Assembly: GCA_963799045.1 (NCBI GenBank)
Contig: CAWCVN010000006.1
Span: forward strand, 1-64,000
Direction of reading: 5' to 3'
DNA: 64,000 bases
Source of the DNA: DASRSS01 sp963799045
GTDB lineage: Bacteria; Actinomycetota; Actinomycetes; Mycobacteriales; Jatrophihabitantaceae
Each line of letters begins with the position of its first letter. The first letter of the stretch is position 1. The notes beneath the pieces were generated by a model. That model did no database searches, was not told the DNA's origin, and saw only the letters and a program-made list of their open reading frames with translations. Both the position numbers and the translations under genes were made by a program. Of this stretch, positions 46,014 through 55,440 are shown in pieces.

Positions 46014-46850
46014 TCAGGCAAGGACATTGGCGTAGAGCTGCCAGGCGAGCAGGCTCTTGGCCACGAGGGACAGCGTGAGGTAGGCGCGCTCGCCGCGCAG
46101 ATAGTCGGCCCAGCGACCGCGGGCGCGGTACTGGCGGTACTGCACGAGCGCGAAGACGTTGAACAGCACGAACAGCGAAACGAAGATCCCGTAGACGAAT
46201 CCCGGTACGTCCGCTCCAGCGCCGACGAGATAGATCGCGATCGCGACCCAGGGGACGGCGCCGGCCAGGCAGCCCATGACGAACGGCGCCCAGCTCACTC
46301 TCGCCGGATCGGTGTTGGTGGACTCCATCAGCCAGCCGAACCAGATCATGGAGGCGTTGACGCCGAACAGGGCGATGAGTGCGGCGACGTCGGTGATCCC
46401 GGTGATCAGGGCGATGAGCGTGATCATCACCGAGGCAGAGAGGCTGTACTCGATCCAGCGGAACCGATTCCGATGTGAGCTGAGCTCGCGACGGTATGCG
46501 CGGCGGCCCGGGCCGACAGCGACCACGAGGTGGAAGGCGGCCGATAGCGCCAGGAAGGCCGCGACCGCCGGTCCCAAGGGCACCGTGAACAGGGTCGTGA
46601 GGCCCCCACCGTTCGGTGGGGTACCCGGGCGACCGGAGGCGAACAGTGCCGTCACCGGCAGGTCGAGTGTCCCGGACAGCACCAGCATGGCCAGGGCCTG
46701 GGCCGCGTGCAGCGCCGCGGCGACCAGGTTGAGGACCCGAAGCCGGCGCCAATCGGACTCGGTGACCACAACCGAGCGGCGCGAGGCGCTCAGCGGTGCA
46801 TCCGTCGTCAAAGCCTGGCGCTCGGTGGGCTCGCGTAGACCCTGTCCCAT
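46014..46850 (-). CDS. Heliorhodopsin
   Basis: The 278-residue seven-helix protein matches the heliorhodopsin family. RLRVLNLVAAALHAAQALAM is helix 1, FRWIEYSLSASVMI is helix 3 with the Schiff-base counterion Glu134, ASMIWFGWLME follows helix 4, GFVYGIFVSLFVLFNVFAL is helix 6, and LSLVAKSLLAWQ is helix 7 with the retinal lysine Lys265. Heliorhodopsins bind retinal with the N-terminus facing the cytoplasm and do not pump ions; signalling or regulatory roles have been proposed. ATG 46850 overlaps the upstream gene's TGA, so translation is coupled. No retinal biosynthesis gene is present nearby. Confidence 0.93.
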   Translation of the reverse strand: MGQGLREPTERQALTTDAPLSASRRSVVVTESDWRRLRVLNLVAAALHAAQALAMLVLSGTLDLPVTALFASGRPGTPPNGGGLTTLFTVPLGPAVAAFLALSAAFHLVVAVGPGRRAYRRELSSHRNRFRWIEYSLSASVMITLIALITGITDVAALIALFGVNASMIWFGWLMESTNTDPARVSWAPFVMGCLAGAVPWVAIAIYLVGAGADVPGFVYGIFVSLFVLFNVFALVQYRQYRARGRWADYLRGERAYLTLSLVAKSLLAWQLYANVLA

Positions 46851-47068
46851 CAGGGCGTCGCCGTGTGAAGGGGCAGGCCGTACTCGCGGGCGGCCGCCTC
46901 CAGGGCGGGAACAGCGGCGGCGCGCTCGCCCTCGTGCCTCGGACGGTGCCACCGGGCGACGGCGCGCAGCGCCCGGTTGCGCCGGGCCAGGTCCGGGTCG
47001 GCCGCGCTGTACAGGTAAACCTGGCTGGCCAGCTGCTGGATCGGCACTCGGCTGCCGGTCATGGTCAT
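46850..47068 (-). CDS. Small protein coupled to heliorhodopsin
   Basis: The 72-residue soluble protein (MTMTGSRVPIQQLASQVYLY, then a basic stretch RRNRALRAVARWHRPRH, then EAAAREYGLPLH) is unrecognised. GAGGAG lies six bases before ATG 47068. Its stop overlaps the heliorhodopsin start by ATGA, so the two are made together. Being basic and mostly helical, it could bind the cytoplasmic face of the receptor or nucleic acid; this is a guess. Confidence 0.7.
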   Translation of the reverse strand: MTMTGSRVPIQQLASQVYLYSAADPDLARRNRALRAVARWHRPRHEGERAAAVPALEAAAREYGLPLHTATP

Positions 47069-47099
47069 GGCGTCTCCTCTTGCCGGTCTGAAGGCAGGG

Positions 47100-47618
47100 C
47101 TATCGGGGCAGGAGTCCGGCCTGGCCGAGCATGACCCGCGCTCGGTCGACCTCTGTGGGCGTGGCGACGAGGTCGTAGTGGCGCGCGGCCAGGCTGCGTA
47201 CCGCACTGAAGTCGCGGTGGCCCCTGGTGGCCGCGTGCGCGAGGTAGCCGAACAGGCCGCCCCATGCCGCGCCTGCCGTGAGCCCGACGGCGAGCATGGC
47301 CAGCCAGCCGTTGCCCGTCGTGAACATCCCGAGCAGCAGGCCGATCAACAGGCCGAACCAGGCGCCGCTGGCGGCGCCGGACATCGCGGCCTTGCCCTTC
47401 GTCAGCCGGCCGGTGACCTGTTCGACCAGCCGTAGGTCCGAGCCCACGATGCTCAGCGCGACCACCGGGAAGCCGTCGTCGGAGAGCCGGTCCACCGCCG
47501 CTTGGGCGTCGGCGTAGTCCTCGTACCGGGCCACGGTGTTCCAGGCGGCGGAGATCTCGTTGAAGGGATCGCCGAACGGTCCGCCCGATGCTGCGTAGGT
47601 GCCGGATGCACTGGACAT
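47100..47618 (-). CDS. General-stress-protein-like membrane protein with glycine-rich hairpin
   Basis: The 172-residue protein has a YflT/GSP17M-like N-terminal domain (ARYEDYADAQAAVDRLSDDG, VALSIVGSDLRLVEQV). Two Gly-rich hydrophobic segments follow (WFGLLIGLLLGMF; MLAVGLTAGAAWGGLFGYLA) and a soluble tail with HYDLVATPTEVDRARVML. Similar actinobacterial proteins are stress-induced membrane proteins. GGGAGA precedes ATG 47618. First gene of the heliorhodopsin operon, divergent from the response regulator. Confidence 0.8.
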   Translation of the reverse strand: MSSASGTYAASGGPFGDPFNEISAAWNTVARYEDYADAQAAVDRLSDDGFPVVALSIVGSDLRLVEQVTGRLTKGKAAMSGAASGAWFGLLIGLLLGMFTTGNGWLAMLAVGLTAGAAWGGLFGYLAHAATRGHRDFSAVRSLAARHYDLVATPTEVDRARVMLGQAGLLPR

Positions 47619-47774
47619 GGCCGTCTCCCCATTCCCGGTCGTGGCCGGAGGTTCCGGCTCGGCATGCCTCACAGTCCGCCTCGCGTGTGGAGAGCGGCGT
47701 ACACGCCGCATGAAGAAACGATGAAGGTCCAAAGGCTGGGGCCGCGGGGCGGGCGAGACGGCGAGAATGGCCCG

Positions 47775-48473
47775 GTGACTGTCACCGCACGCGTGCTCGT
47801 CGTCGAGGACGAGCCCCCTCTGGCGCAGCTGGTAGCCAAGTACCTCGCGCGCGACAACTACGACACCCGGATCGTCGCCGACGGTCTACAAGCCGTCGAG
47901 GAGGCGCGCAGCTACGGCCCGGACGTCGTGGTGCTCGATCTCGGCCTTCCTGGGCTCGATGGGCTGGAGGTGTGCCGCCGACTACGCCGGTTCAGCGACT
48001 GCTACGTGATCATGCTCACCGCCCGCGACGACGAGGTCGACAAGCTTGTGGGCCTGTCCGCCGGGGCCGATGACTACCTGACCAAGCCGTTCAGCCCGCG
48101 GGAGCTCGTGGCCCGGGTACAGGTCCTGCTGCGCCGGCCCCGCCACGCTGTGGAGGGCGATGTCCCCGGGCCGGTGGTGCTGGGCCCGCTGAGCATCGAC
48201 ATCGGCGCGCGCGAGGCGTCCCTGGACGGCACGCCGGTGGCCCTGACGCCGACCGAACTGGACCTGCTCATCGCGCTGGCAACGAACCCGAAGCTGGTGC
48301 TCTCGCGCCGTCAGCTCATCGACGCGGTGTGGGGCTCCGCGTGGGTCGGCGACGAACGCATGGTCGACGTGCATGTGCGCAACCTGCGCCGCAAGCTCGG
48401 GGACGACGCGTCCGAGCCTCGCTTCGTTCGCACGGTTCGAGGCGCCGGCTACCGCATCGGAGGCGGCCGATGA
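47775..48473 (+). CDS. OmpR/PhoB-family response regulator
   Basis: The 232-residue protein has a receiver domain with the acidic pair ED near residue 11, phospho-acceptor D55 (VVVLDLGLPG), Thr and Lys switch residues (IMLTARDD, DDYLTKPFSP), and a C-terminal winged helix (VALTPTELDLLIALA, VDVHVRNLRRKLG, VRTVRGAGYR). GTG 47775 gives the usual family N-terminus VTVTARVLVVEDE; ATG 47721 is an alternative adding 18 residues. ATGA overlap with the kinase. The divergent stress/heliorhodopsin operon is a possible target. Confidence 0.93.
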   Translation: MTVTARVLVVEDEPPLAQLVAKYLARDNYDTRIVADGLQAVEEARSYGPDVVVLDLGLPGLDGLEVCRRLRRFSDCYVIMLTARDDEVDKLVGLSAGADDYLTKPFSPRELVARVQVLLRRPRHAVEGDVPGPVVLGPLSIDIGAREASLDGTPVALTPTELDLLIALATNPKLVLSRRQLIDAVWGSAWVGDERMVDVHVRNLRRKLGDDASEPRFVRTVRGAGYRIGGGR

Positions 48474-49588
48474 GTGCGATGCGGCTTCGCAGCCCCGTCA
48501 CCCTGCGAGCCCGGCTCGTCTTCGGTGCCACCGCGCTGATCGCCACCGCGCTCGCGGTCACCTTCGCCGTTGCGGCGCTGGTCGGGCCACCACTGTTCCG
48601 TGATCACATCAAGCAGGGGCAGCCGCTGCCGGTCGACGTCCTCAACCGGGCGGAGCAGGCGTATCACGTGGCCAATCTGCTGGAGATGATCCTCGCTGTG
48701 CTGCTGGCACTGGTGCTCGCCTTCGTCGGCAGCGTATTCATCACGCGCACGGTCAGCGCGCGTGTCGCTGCCATGGCGTCAGCGGCCGCGCGCCTCGCCG
48801 AGGGCGAGTACGCGACCAGGCTCGCCGAGAGCCGAACCAGCCAGGAGCTGGACACCCTGGTCACTGCCTTCAACAGGATGGCCGACAAGATCCAGCAGAC
48901 CGAGTTCACCCGGCGCAGGCTGCTCACCGATGTGGCCCACGAACTGCGCACCCCGCTGTCCACCCTCGACGGGTACCTCGAAGCCATCGAGGACGGGGTG
49001 GAGGTCACCGACGCCGACACGATCGCCCTGCTCCGCGGCCAGGTCAATCGCATGACGCGGCTGGCCGATGACATCGCCGCAGTTTCGGCTGCAGACGAAC
49101 ACCGCATCAGGTTGGACCTGCGAAGCGAACGCATCGAGACGCTGGCCCGCGATGCCGCGCAGGCCGCTCGACCCGCCTTCCTCGACGCAGACGTGCGGCT
49201 GGACGTCGTCGCCGCCGCGGACTGTTCGATCACCGTCGACGCGGTCCGCATCGGCCAGGTGCTGTCGAATCTGCTCAACAACGCGCTGCGGCACACCCCG
49301 GCCGGCGGACAGGTCACCGTGACGACGACGGTCACCCCGGCGACTGCGGAAATAGCCGTCCAGGACACCGGCGAGGGGATCGCACCCCAGCACCTACCCC
49401 ACCTGTTCGAACGCTTCTACCGCGCCCACCCGGTCAGCGACTCCTCGGCCCAGGGCTCCGGTGTCGGACTCACCATCAGTCGAGCGATCCTGGCCGCGCA
49501 CGGCGGAACGATCAGCGCTGCCTCGGCCGGAGCAGGCCGGGGAACGACTGTCCGGATCGTGCTACCTCGTCGCTCGGACCTGCCGTAG
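48470..49588 (+). CDS. Two-component sensor histidine kinase
   Basis: The 372-residue protein has TM1 (residues 17-40), a short extracytoplasmic loop, TM2 (70-92), HAMP (ARLAEGEYATRL), H-box DVAHELRTPLST with H157, N-box QVLSNLLNNALRHTP, G1 DTGEGIAPQ and G2 GSGVGLTIS. It pairs with the preceding regulator through the ATGA overlap. The sensing loop between the membrane helices is only about 30 residues, so membrane state or an intramembrane signal may be sensed. nhaA follows after 15 bases. Confidence 0.95.
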   Translation: MSAMRLRSPVTLRARLVFGATALIATALAVTFAVAALVGPPLFRDHIKQGQPLPVDVLNRAEQAYHVANLLEMILAVLLALVLAFVGSVFITRTVSARVAAMASAAARLAEGEYATRLAESRTSQELDTLVTAFNRMADKIQQTEFTRRRLLTDVAHELRTPLSTLDGYLEAIEDGVEVTDADTIALLRGQVNRMTRLADDIAAVSAADEHRIRLDLRSERIETLARDAAQAARPAFLDADVRLDVVAAADCSITVDAVRIGQVLSNLLNNALRHTPAGGQVTVTTTVTPATAEIAVQDTGEGIAPQHLPHLFERFYRAHPVSDSSAQGSGVGLTISRAILAAHGGTISAASAGAGRGTTVRIVLPRRSDLP

Positions 49589-49603
49589 CGCGGGGGAGGA
49601 TGC

Positions 49604-50809
49604 ATGGTGCCGGATCCGATGCGGCGTGCTTCGCCGGTGATCGAATCGCCGCTTCGCGCCTTCGTGCGTTCCGAGAGCGCGGGCGGCGTCGTGCTCGTGC
49701 TTGCCGCGATAACGGCCCTGGTCTGGGCGAACGGGCCGGCTGCGGATGGCTACGCCCACTTCTGGCAGCACCAGTTGACCCTCGGCGCCGGGAAGGCGAG
49801 CGTGGCGCACGATCTGCGGCACTGGGTCAACGACGGGCTGATGGTCGTGTTCTTCTTCGTTATCGGCCTGGAGATCAAGCGTGAGCTGGTCGTCGGTGAG
49901 CTGCGGGACCGCCGTGCCGTGATCTTGCCCGCGCTCGCCGCGGTCGGCGGCGTGGCCGTCCCGGCGCTGGTCTTCCTGACCGTCGTCGGAGGTGGCGACG
50001 CGGCGCGTGGCTGGGGCGTCCCGATGGCCACCGACATCGCCTTCGCCGTCGGCGTCCTGGCGATGCTCGGCCGCCACGCGTCCGGCGGCGCCAAGTTGTT
50101 TCTGCTCAGCGTCGCGATCGTCGACGACATTCTCGCGATCGTGGTCATCGCGATCTTCTACAGCGACCGCCTCAGCCTGGGCTGGCTCGCGGTCGCGGTC
50201 GCCGGGCTACTCGTGGTGCTCGCGATGCGTCGGCTCGGGGCGGGCTCGCCGTGGGCGTACGTTCCCGTCGCCGTTCTCGTCTGGGTGGCGACGCTGGAAT
50301 CCGGGCTGCACGCCACCCTCGCGGGGGTAGTCCTCGGCCTGCTCACCCCGGCTCGCGAGGTGGCGGGCCGGCGAGTACTCGACGATCTGGAACACGCTTT
50401 GCACCCGGTCAGCGCGTTCGTCGTGGTGCCGGTCTTCGCCCTGGCCAACGCCGGCGTCGACGTGCGCGGAGGTGTACTCAGCGAGGCGTTCGGGCAGCCG
50501 TTGACCTGGGCGGTCCTGTCCGGCCTGGTGCTCGGCAAGGTGGTCGGCGTCGGCGGAACCACCTATCTGGTGCGGCGGATGGGCTGGGGAGCCCTTCCTG
50601 CGGACATGCATCCGCGTGAGATCGTCGGTGTCTCGGCGTTGGGTGGTATCGGCTTCACGGTGTCGCTGTTCGTCACCGACCTGGCTTTCAGCGACTCGGC
50701 GCTGATCGCATACGCCAAGGTCGGCATACTCGCCGCCTCCGTCCTCGCGGCGCTGGCCGGGTTCGTGTTGTTACTCACCGCTCCGCCGGGCACCGGCGTG
50801 CGGGCGTGA
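49604..50809 (+). CDS. nhaA: Na+/H+ antiporter NhaA
   Basis: The 401-residue membrane protein has about twelve helices and the NhaA hallmarks: VFFFVIGLEIKRELVVGEL, PMATDIAFAVGVLAMLG and the paired Asp of VAIVDDILAIVVIAIFY that bind Na+ and H+. GIGFTVSLFVTDLAF near the end is also typical. It exchanges cytoplasmic Na+ for external protons at high pH. It lies 15 bases after the kinase, so it is probably in the same operon and under its control. Confidence 0.95.
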   Translation: MVPDPMRRASPVIESPLRAFVRSESAGGVVLVLAAITALVWANGPAADGYAHFWQHQLTLGAGKASVAHDLRHWVNDGLMVVFFFVIGLEIKRELVVGELRDRRAVILPALAAVGGVAVPALVFLTVVGGGDAARGWGVPMATDIAFAVGVLAMLGRHASGGAKLFLLSVAIVDDILAIVVIAIFYSDRLSLGWLAVAVAGLLVVLAMRRLGAGSPWAYVPVAVLVWVATLESGLHATLAGVVLGLLTPAREVAGRRVLDDLEHALHPVSAFVVVPVFALANAGVDVRGGVLSEAFGQPLTWAVLSGLVLGKVVGVGGTTYLVRRMGWGALPADMHPREIVGVSALGGIGFTVSLFVTDLAFSDSALIAYAKVGILAASVLAALAGFVLLLTAPPGTGVRA

Positions 50810-51256
50810 CGGCGGTGTCGTCGCGTGCCCGGATCGACCCGGACAGAATTTGACGGCAGCGCACAACCGGGCGCAGGCCTAGCCTGCGACAAGTTCCCGT
50901 CCGATGCAGGGCACGGCGCAACTGGCTGCGATCGCGTCGGCAGGCCGACACCGGAGGTGGAGTCGAGGGCGACCGTCGCGCTGTCGTCCGGTTGATGGAG
51001 ACGACGGTCAGGGGCTGTTCGGGCCGCTCGGCGGTGGGCAGCATGGCCGCGGCCTCCGCGCGTCGTTCGTCCGCGCTCATCGCCCGGGTCGCGCTTGCCA
51101 TCGCGGCGAGCCGGCGGCGGGCATCGACGGCGGGAGTTCGCGCCAGCGGTAGGCGCGGCGCGAACTCCCTGAACCGGCAGCTTCAACAGTGTGCTGACAG
51201 GCTCGGACTGGCGCAGGGCGACCCAGTCACGTGAGGGCGGTCTGGTGGTCCGGCGG
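50810..51256. other. Intergenic region without an assignable gene
   Basis: About 450 bases between convergent nhaA and manD. Several open frames exist on both strands, but none has a family motif, a ribosome site and a normal actinobacterial codon pattern together. It may hold the decayed end of a gene. Confidence 0.4.
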
Positions 51257-52486
51257 TCACCAGTCGTGCATCGTCCCGTCCCGGAGCCTGTTGTAGGGCA
51301 GGTAGGCCTGCCGGTACGGAAACGCTTCTGCGGCGACCTCGTCGAACTCGACGCCGAGACCGGGCTGATCGCCTGGGTGGAGGTAGCCGTCGACGAAGGT
51401 CACGGAGTGATGGAATACCTCGTTCGTCAGCCGGCTGTGCGGCATGTATTCCTGGATGCCGAAGTTGTGGATCGCCAAGGCGAGGTGCAGTTGCGCAGCC
51501 ATGCCGACCGGCGAGATGTCGGTCGGTCCGTGGAACCCGGACTTGATCTGGTACTGCGCCGCGTAGTCGACGAGCTTCTTGAGCGGGGAGACGCCGCCGA
51601 AGTGGGTGACCGCTGCGCGAACGTAGTCGATCAGCTGTTCCCGGATCAGCAGCTGGAAGTCCCATACGGTGTTGAACACCTCTCCGATGGCGAGCGGCGT
51701 CGTCGTGTGCTGGCGCACGAGCCGCAGCGTCTCCTGGTTCTCGCCCGGGGTGCAGTCTTCGAGCCAGAACAGCTCGTACGGTTCGAGTGCCTTGCCCAGT
51801 CGCGCCGCTTCGATCGGGGTCATCCGGTGATGGCCGTCGTGAAGCAGTGGGAGTTCGGGGCCGAACTCGTTGCGCACCGCCTCGAACACGGTGGGCACGT
51901 GGCGCAGGTAGGCGCGCGTGTCCCAGTCCTCCTCGACCGGGCGGGCGCCTCTGCCGGCCGGTTCGTAGTCGTAACGCTCGCCTGAGGGTTGTGCCTGCGC
52001 CGCGACTCCGTAGAGGGCCTTGATTCCGGGCACGCCGGTCTGGACCCGGATGGCGGTGTAGCCCTTCTCCAGGTGCTCTCGGATGGAGTCGAACAGCTCG
52101 GCGACTCCGGTTCCCGAGGCGTGACCGTAGGCTCGCAGGCCTGTGCGGCATGCGCCGCCGAGCAGCTGATAGAGGGGCAGGTTCGCGATCTTCGCCTTGA
52201 TATCCCACAGCGCCATGTCGACCGCAGCGATGGCAGCCATCGTGACGGGTCCGCGTCGCCAGTAGGCGCTTCGATACAGGAACTGCCAGGTGTCTTCGAT
52301 CTGGTGGGCGTCCCTGTCGATCAGGAGCGGGAGCACGTGGTCGCGCAGGTAGCCCGCAACGGCCAGCTCGCGCCCGTTGAGCGTGGCGTCGCCCAGCCCG
52401 GTCACTCCCGCCGCGGTCATGATCTTGACGGTGACGAAGTTTCGGCCGGGGCTGGCGACGAGCACCTCGGCGCGTGCGATCTTCAC
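51257..52486 (-). CDS. manD: D-mannonate dehydratase, enolase superfamily (ManD)
   Basis: The 409-residue protein matches ManD: a capping domain, then LLHDGHHRMTPIEAARL with the first Mg ligand, FWLEDCTPGENQE and IGEVFNTVWDF with the Glu ligands, HFGGVSPLKKLVD and FHGPTDISPVGMAA with the catalytic His. It dehydrates D-mannonate to 2-keto-3-deoxygluconate; some relatives use D-gluconate. GTG 52486 follows AAGGATG. Last gene of the leftward glucuronate operon after uxaC and the fructuronate-reductase-like gene. Confidence 0.92.
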   Translation of the reverse strand: MKIARAEVLVASPGRNFVTVKIMTAAGVTGLGDATLNGRELAVAGYLRDHVLPLLIDRDAHQIEDTWQFLYRSAYWRRGPVTMAAIAAVDMALWDIKAKIANLPLYQLLGGACRTGLRAYGHASGTGVAELFDSIREHLEKGYTAIRVQTGVPGIKALYGVAAQAQPSGERYDYEPAGRGARPVEEDWDTRAYLRHVPTVFEAVRNEFGPELPLLHDGHHRMTPIEAARLGKALEPYELFWLEDCTPGENQETLRLVRQHTTTPLAIGEVFNTVWDFQLLIREQLIDYVRAAVTHFGGVSPLKKLVDYAAQYQIKSGFHGPTDISPVGMAAQLHLALAIHNFGIQEYMPHSRLTNEVFHHSVTFVDGYLHPGDQPGLGVEFDEVAAEAFPYRQAYLPYNRLRDGTMHDW

Positions 52487-52603
52487 CGGTCAGCATCCTT
52501 CCCGTTGGCCGAGGCTGGTTCGTCGGTATGTCGAAAGATACGCGGGCGGGCAGGAGCGGCCCGCCGACCGCGCTCCGGCCGGCCGCCGATCACCGCGGCG
52601 GAC

Positions 52604-53996
52604 TCAGTGCGGACCGAACTCACCTGCGGCCCGAGCGATCGAGCTGACCAGCTCGGCGTCGTCTGCCAGCTCTGTGCCAAGCAGCGCCAAGGCCCGTCGC
52701 GTCGCGTCGGAGATGCTGCCCGATCGGATGGCGGGCAATGCCCGCTCGACCGCAGCGTCGGAGACGGGAATGCCGTTACCGCGCAGGTGCGCAACCCAGC
52801 CGCCGAGGATGTGAACCGCGCCGGGCGGGAGGCGGCCCTGCCCGCGCTCGCGCGCGAGTACGGGCAGCACGCGCACCGGAAGCTTGCCCGAGCCGTCGGC
52901 GGCGATCTGGGCCAGCTGGTGGCCGATCCTGCGGTTGCCGAATCGCTCGATCAGCGTGTCACGGTAGAGGGCTGTCTCGACGACGGGCAGCGCGACGTGC
53001 CGGGCCGCGTCGTCCCACCACTCGCGAACCCAGGCCAGCACCAGCGGATCTGCGATCGCGTCAGCGACGGTGCGATGACCTCGGCTCGGTGCGGCGTACG
53101 CCAGCAGCGAGTGGGCCCCGTTCAGCAGCCATAACTTGCGCTGCTCGTAGGGCACCAGGTCCTCGGTGATGAGCGCTCCGGCGCTGGGCCAGTCGGGACG
53201 GTCGGCGGCGAACGTGTCGCTGAGCGCCCACTCGGAGTACGGCTCGGTGACTACCGGGCATGCGTCGTCGAGCCTGGTTCGTGCGCGCACCGAGGCAATA
53301 TCGGCCGGCGTGGTCGCCGGTGTGATCCGATCGACGAGCGTGTCCACTGCCCGGACGTTGCCGGTGATCCAATCGGACAGGCCGGGATCCACGGCCCTCG
53401 CGTACTCGGTGACAACCCGCAGGGCCGCCGTGCTGTTGCTGGGCAGGTTGTCACACGAGATCAAGGTGACGGCGCCGGCGTCGCCCGCCCGCCGCGCCGC
53501 GAAGCCGGCGGCAAGGCGTCCCGGGACGGTACGCACGGGGGCCGAGCCGTCCGGGCGCCAGGCCGCCAGGTCGGCGCGCACAGCGTCGTCGGCGATATCC
53601 AGGCCGCCCTCCGGAGCGCGCCGGTAGCCGGCCTCGGTGACCGTGAGGCTGACGATCGAGGTCGTCGGGGCGGCCAGGTATCGGAGCCAGGCGCCGCTGT
53701 CCTCGGACCGGTGGGCGCGGGTGAGGCTGCTGATCACGGAGTAGCGAATCCAGCTCAGCCCCCCGCGCCACCAGCGTGTACAGGCAATCCTGCGCGCTGA
53801 GCTGGTCGGCCAGGCGAGCGCTGCGGCCGGCGAATGCCGCGATGCCCCACCCGGCGCGATCGGAGGCGTGCTCGGTGTACCACGCCTGGTGTGCCCGGAA
53901 GAACGCGCCAAGGCCCAGGTGCACCTGCCGGATCGGTGCGACCGCTCTGCCGTGCCTGTCCCGGGTGATGCGTACGGGGACGGCGCCGGTGCTCAC
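52604..53996 (-). pseudogene. uxuB: Fructuronate reductase-like mannitol dehydrogenase family protein, one frameshift
   Basis: The N-terminus (PIRQVHLGLGAFFRAHQAWY, Rossmann region) and the remainder (SLTVTEAGY, SCDNLPSNSTAAL, DRITPATTP, LLNGAHSLLAYAAPSRGH with the catalytic Lys/Asn/His region) are both complete. They are in different frames, with the break at a run of six C at 53758-53763. One fewer or more C restores about 460 residues, the usual length. Family members reduce fructuronate to mannonate with NADH. Between uxaC and manD that role fits exactly. A sequencing slip in the homopolymer is more likely than true inactivation. Confidence 0.88.
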
Positions 53997-54021
53997 GACC
54001 GTGCCGGGATCGTCGTGTGCA

Positions 54022-55440
54022 TCACAGCTTGAAGACCTTTCGCGGGTTGACGGTCACCAGCTCCACCAGCGTTGCCAGTGCCTCGTCCTCGTCGAGCCGG
54101 TGCTCGGCGACCAGTCGGGCGAGGAATCCGCTGTCCACCCGGCGCGACATGTCATGGCGAGCGGGGATCGAGCACAGCGCCCGCGTGTCGTCGACGAAGC
54201 CCGACGTTCGGTCGAAACCCGCCGTCTCGGAGATCGCCGCGCGGAAGCGGCCGATCGCATCGGGTGCGTCGAGGAACCACCACGGTGCGCCTGCGTAGAC
54301 GGCAGGGTAGAAGGCCGCCAACGGCGCGATCTGCCGGGAGAGGACCGATTCGTCGACGGTGAACAGCACGAGGTGGAAGCCATCAGCTGTGCCGAAGCGC
54401 TCGAGCAGGGGGCGCAGGGCGGTGGTGAACTCCGCGGTGAGGGGGATGTCGTGGCCGGTGTCCGGGCCGAACCTGGCGGCGGTAGGTCCGTGGTGATCGC
54501 GTTGGACGCCCGGGTGCAGCGTCATCACCAGCCCGTCCTCCACCGACATCCGCGCCATCTCGAAGGTCATGTGACGTCGGAACGCGAGCAGCTCGCCGCC
54601 CCCGGCCTCGCCGCGCAGGGCTCGGCGGTAGATGTCGCGCGCCTGCGCCGCCGGCAGTGGTTCGGTGTGGGCGTCGGCGTGGCCGTGGTCCGCGGAGCTG
54701 GCTCCGTGCGCGATGAAGTGATGCCGCCGCCGTTCGAGCGCCCGGAGGAAACCGACGTAGTCGCCGACGTCCTCGCCCGCGGCCACGCCGAGGCGCTCGA
54801 CGGCGGACGGCCAGTCCGGCCGGGCCGCCTCGAGGTAGCGGTCGGGACGGAATGTCGGAACGACCCGGCACCGGAACGACGGGTCGGCGGCAACGGCCGC
54901 GTGCGCAGCCAGGTCATCAGCCGGGTCGTCGGTGGTCGCCAGGACTTCGACGCCGAAGCGTTCCAGCAGCGCGCGGGGCCGGAATGCCTCGTCAGCGAGT
55001 CGCTCGGCGACGTGGTCGTAGAGCAGGTCCGCGCTGTCGACGGACGGCCGTCGGGTCGCTGCGAATACCTCTGCCAGCTCCCACTCGAGCCAGAACCGGA
55101 CCGGGGTACCGCGGAACACGTGCCAGTGCGCGCAGAGCAGTCGCCACGCGTGACGGGCCTGGTGCTCGGAAAGTATTCCCCGGCCGACGCCGAGGTCCTC
55201 CAGCGCCACGCCGGAGGCGTGCAGCAATCGAGTCACGTAGTGATCGGAGCTGATGAACAGTGCCGTTGGGTCGGCAAACGCCTCGTTGCCGGCCAGTAGC
55301 TGAGCCGGGACGTGACCGTGCGGCGAGATGATGGGCAGCTCCCGCACTGCCGCGTAGAGCCTTCGGGCGATCGCCCGTGTACCCGGGTCGGCCGGCAGGA
55401 GCCGGTCAGGGTGCAGGGTGAGCGCATCGGCATCGGTCAT
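54022..55440 (-). CDS. uxaC: Glucuronate isomerase (UxaC)
   Basis: The 472-residue protein belongs to the uronate isomerase family of the amidohydrolase superfamily. It has LPIISPHGHVPAQLL (metal His pair), SDHYVTRLLHASGV, HVFRGTPVRFWLEWEL, VEVLATTDDPADDL, VVPTFRPDRYLEA, and AGAPWWFLDAPDAIGRF near the end, all family hallmarks. It converts glucuronate to fructuronate, or galacturonate to tagaturonate. ATG 55440 is the best start although the ribosome site is weak. It leads the operon that contains the two next steps of the Ashwell pathway. Confidence 0.94.
   Translation of the reverse strand: MTDADALTLHPDRLLPADPGTRAIARRLYAAVRELPIISPHGHVPAQLLAGNEAFADPTALFISSDHYVTRLLHASGVALEDLGVGRGILSEHQARHAWRLLCAHWHVFRGTPVRFWLEWELAEVFAATRRPSVDSADLLYDHVAERLADEAFRPRALLERFGVEVLATTDDPADDLAAHAAVAADPSFRCRVVPTFRPDRYLEAARPDWPSAVERLGVAAGEDVGDYVGFLRALERRRHHFIAHGASSADHGHADAHTEPLPAAQARDIYRRALRGEAGGGELLAFRRHMTFEMARMSVEDGLVMTLHPGVQRDHHGPTAARFGPDTGHDIPLTAEFTTALRPLLERFGTADGFHLVLFTVDESVLSRQIAPLAAFYPAVYAGAPWWFLDAPDAIGRFRAAISETAGFDRTSGFVDDTRALCSIPARHDMSRRVDSGFLARLVAEHRLDEDEALATLVELVTVNPRKVFKL

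Noticed and set aside
50775..51101. Possible regulator gene on the minus strand after nhaA
   Set aside because: No helix-turn-helix or domain motif; Arg/Thr-rich end resembles a random high-GC frame.
51183..52496. 437-residue open frame overlapping manD
   Set aside because: Arg/Pro-rich out-of-frame translation of manD on the same strand.
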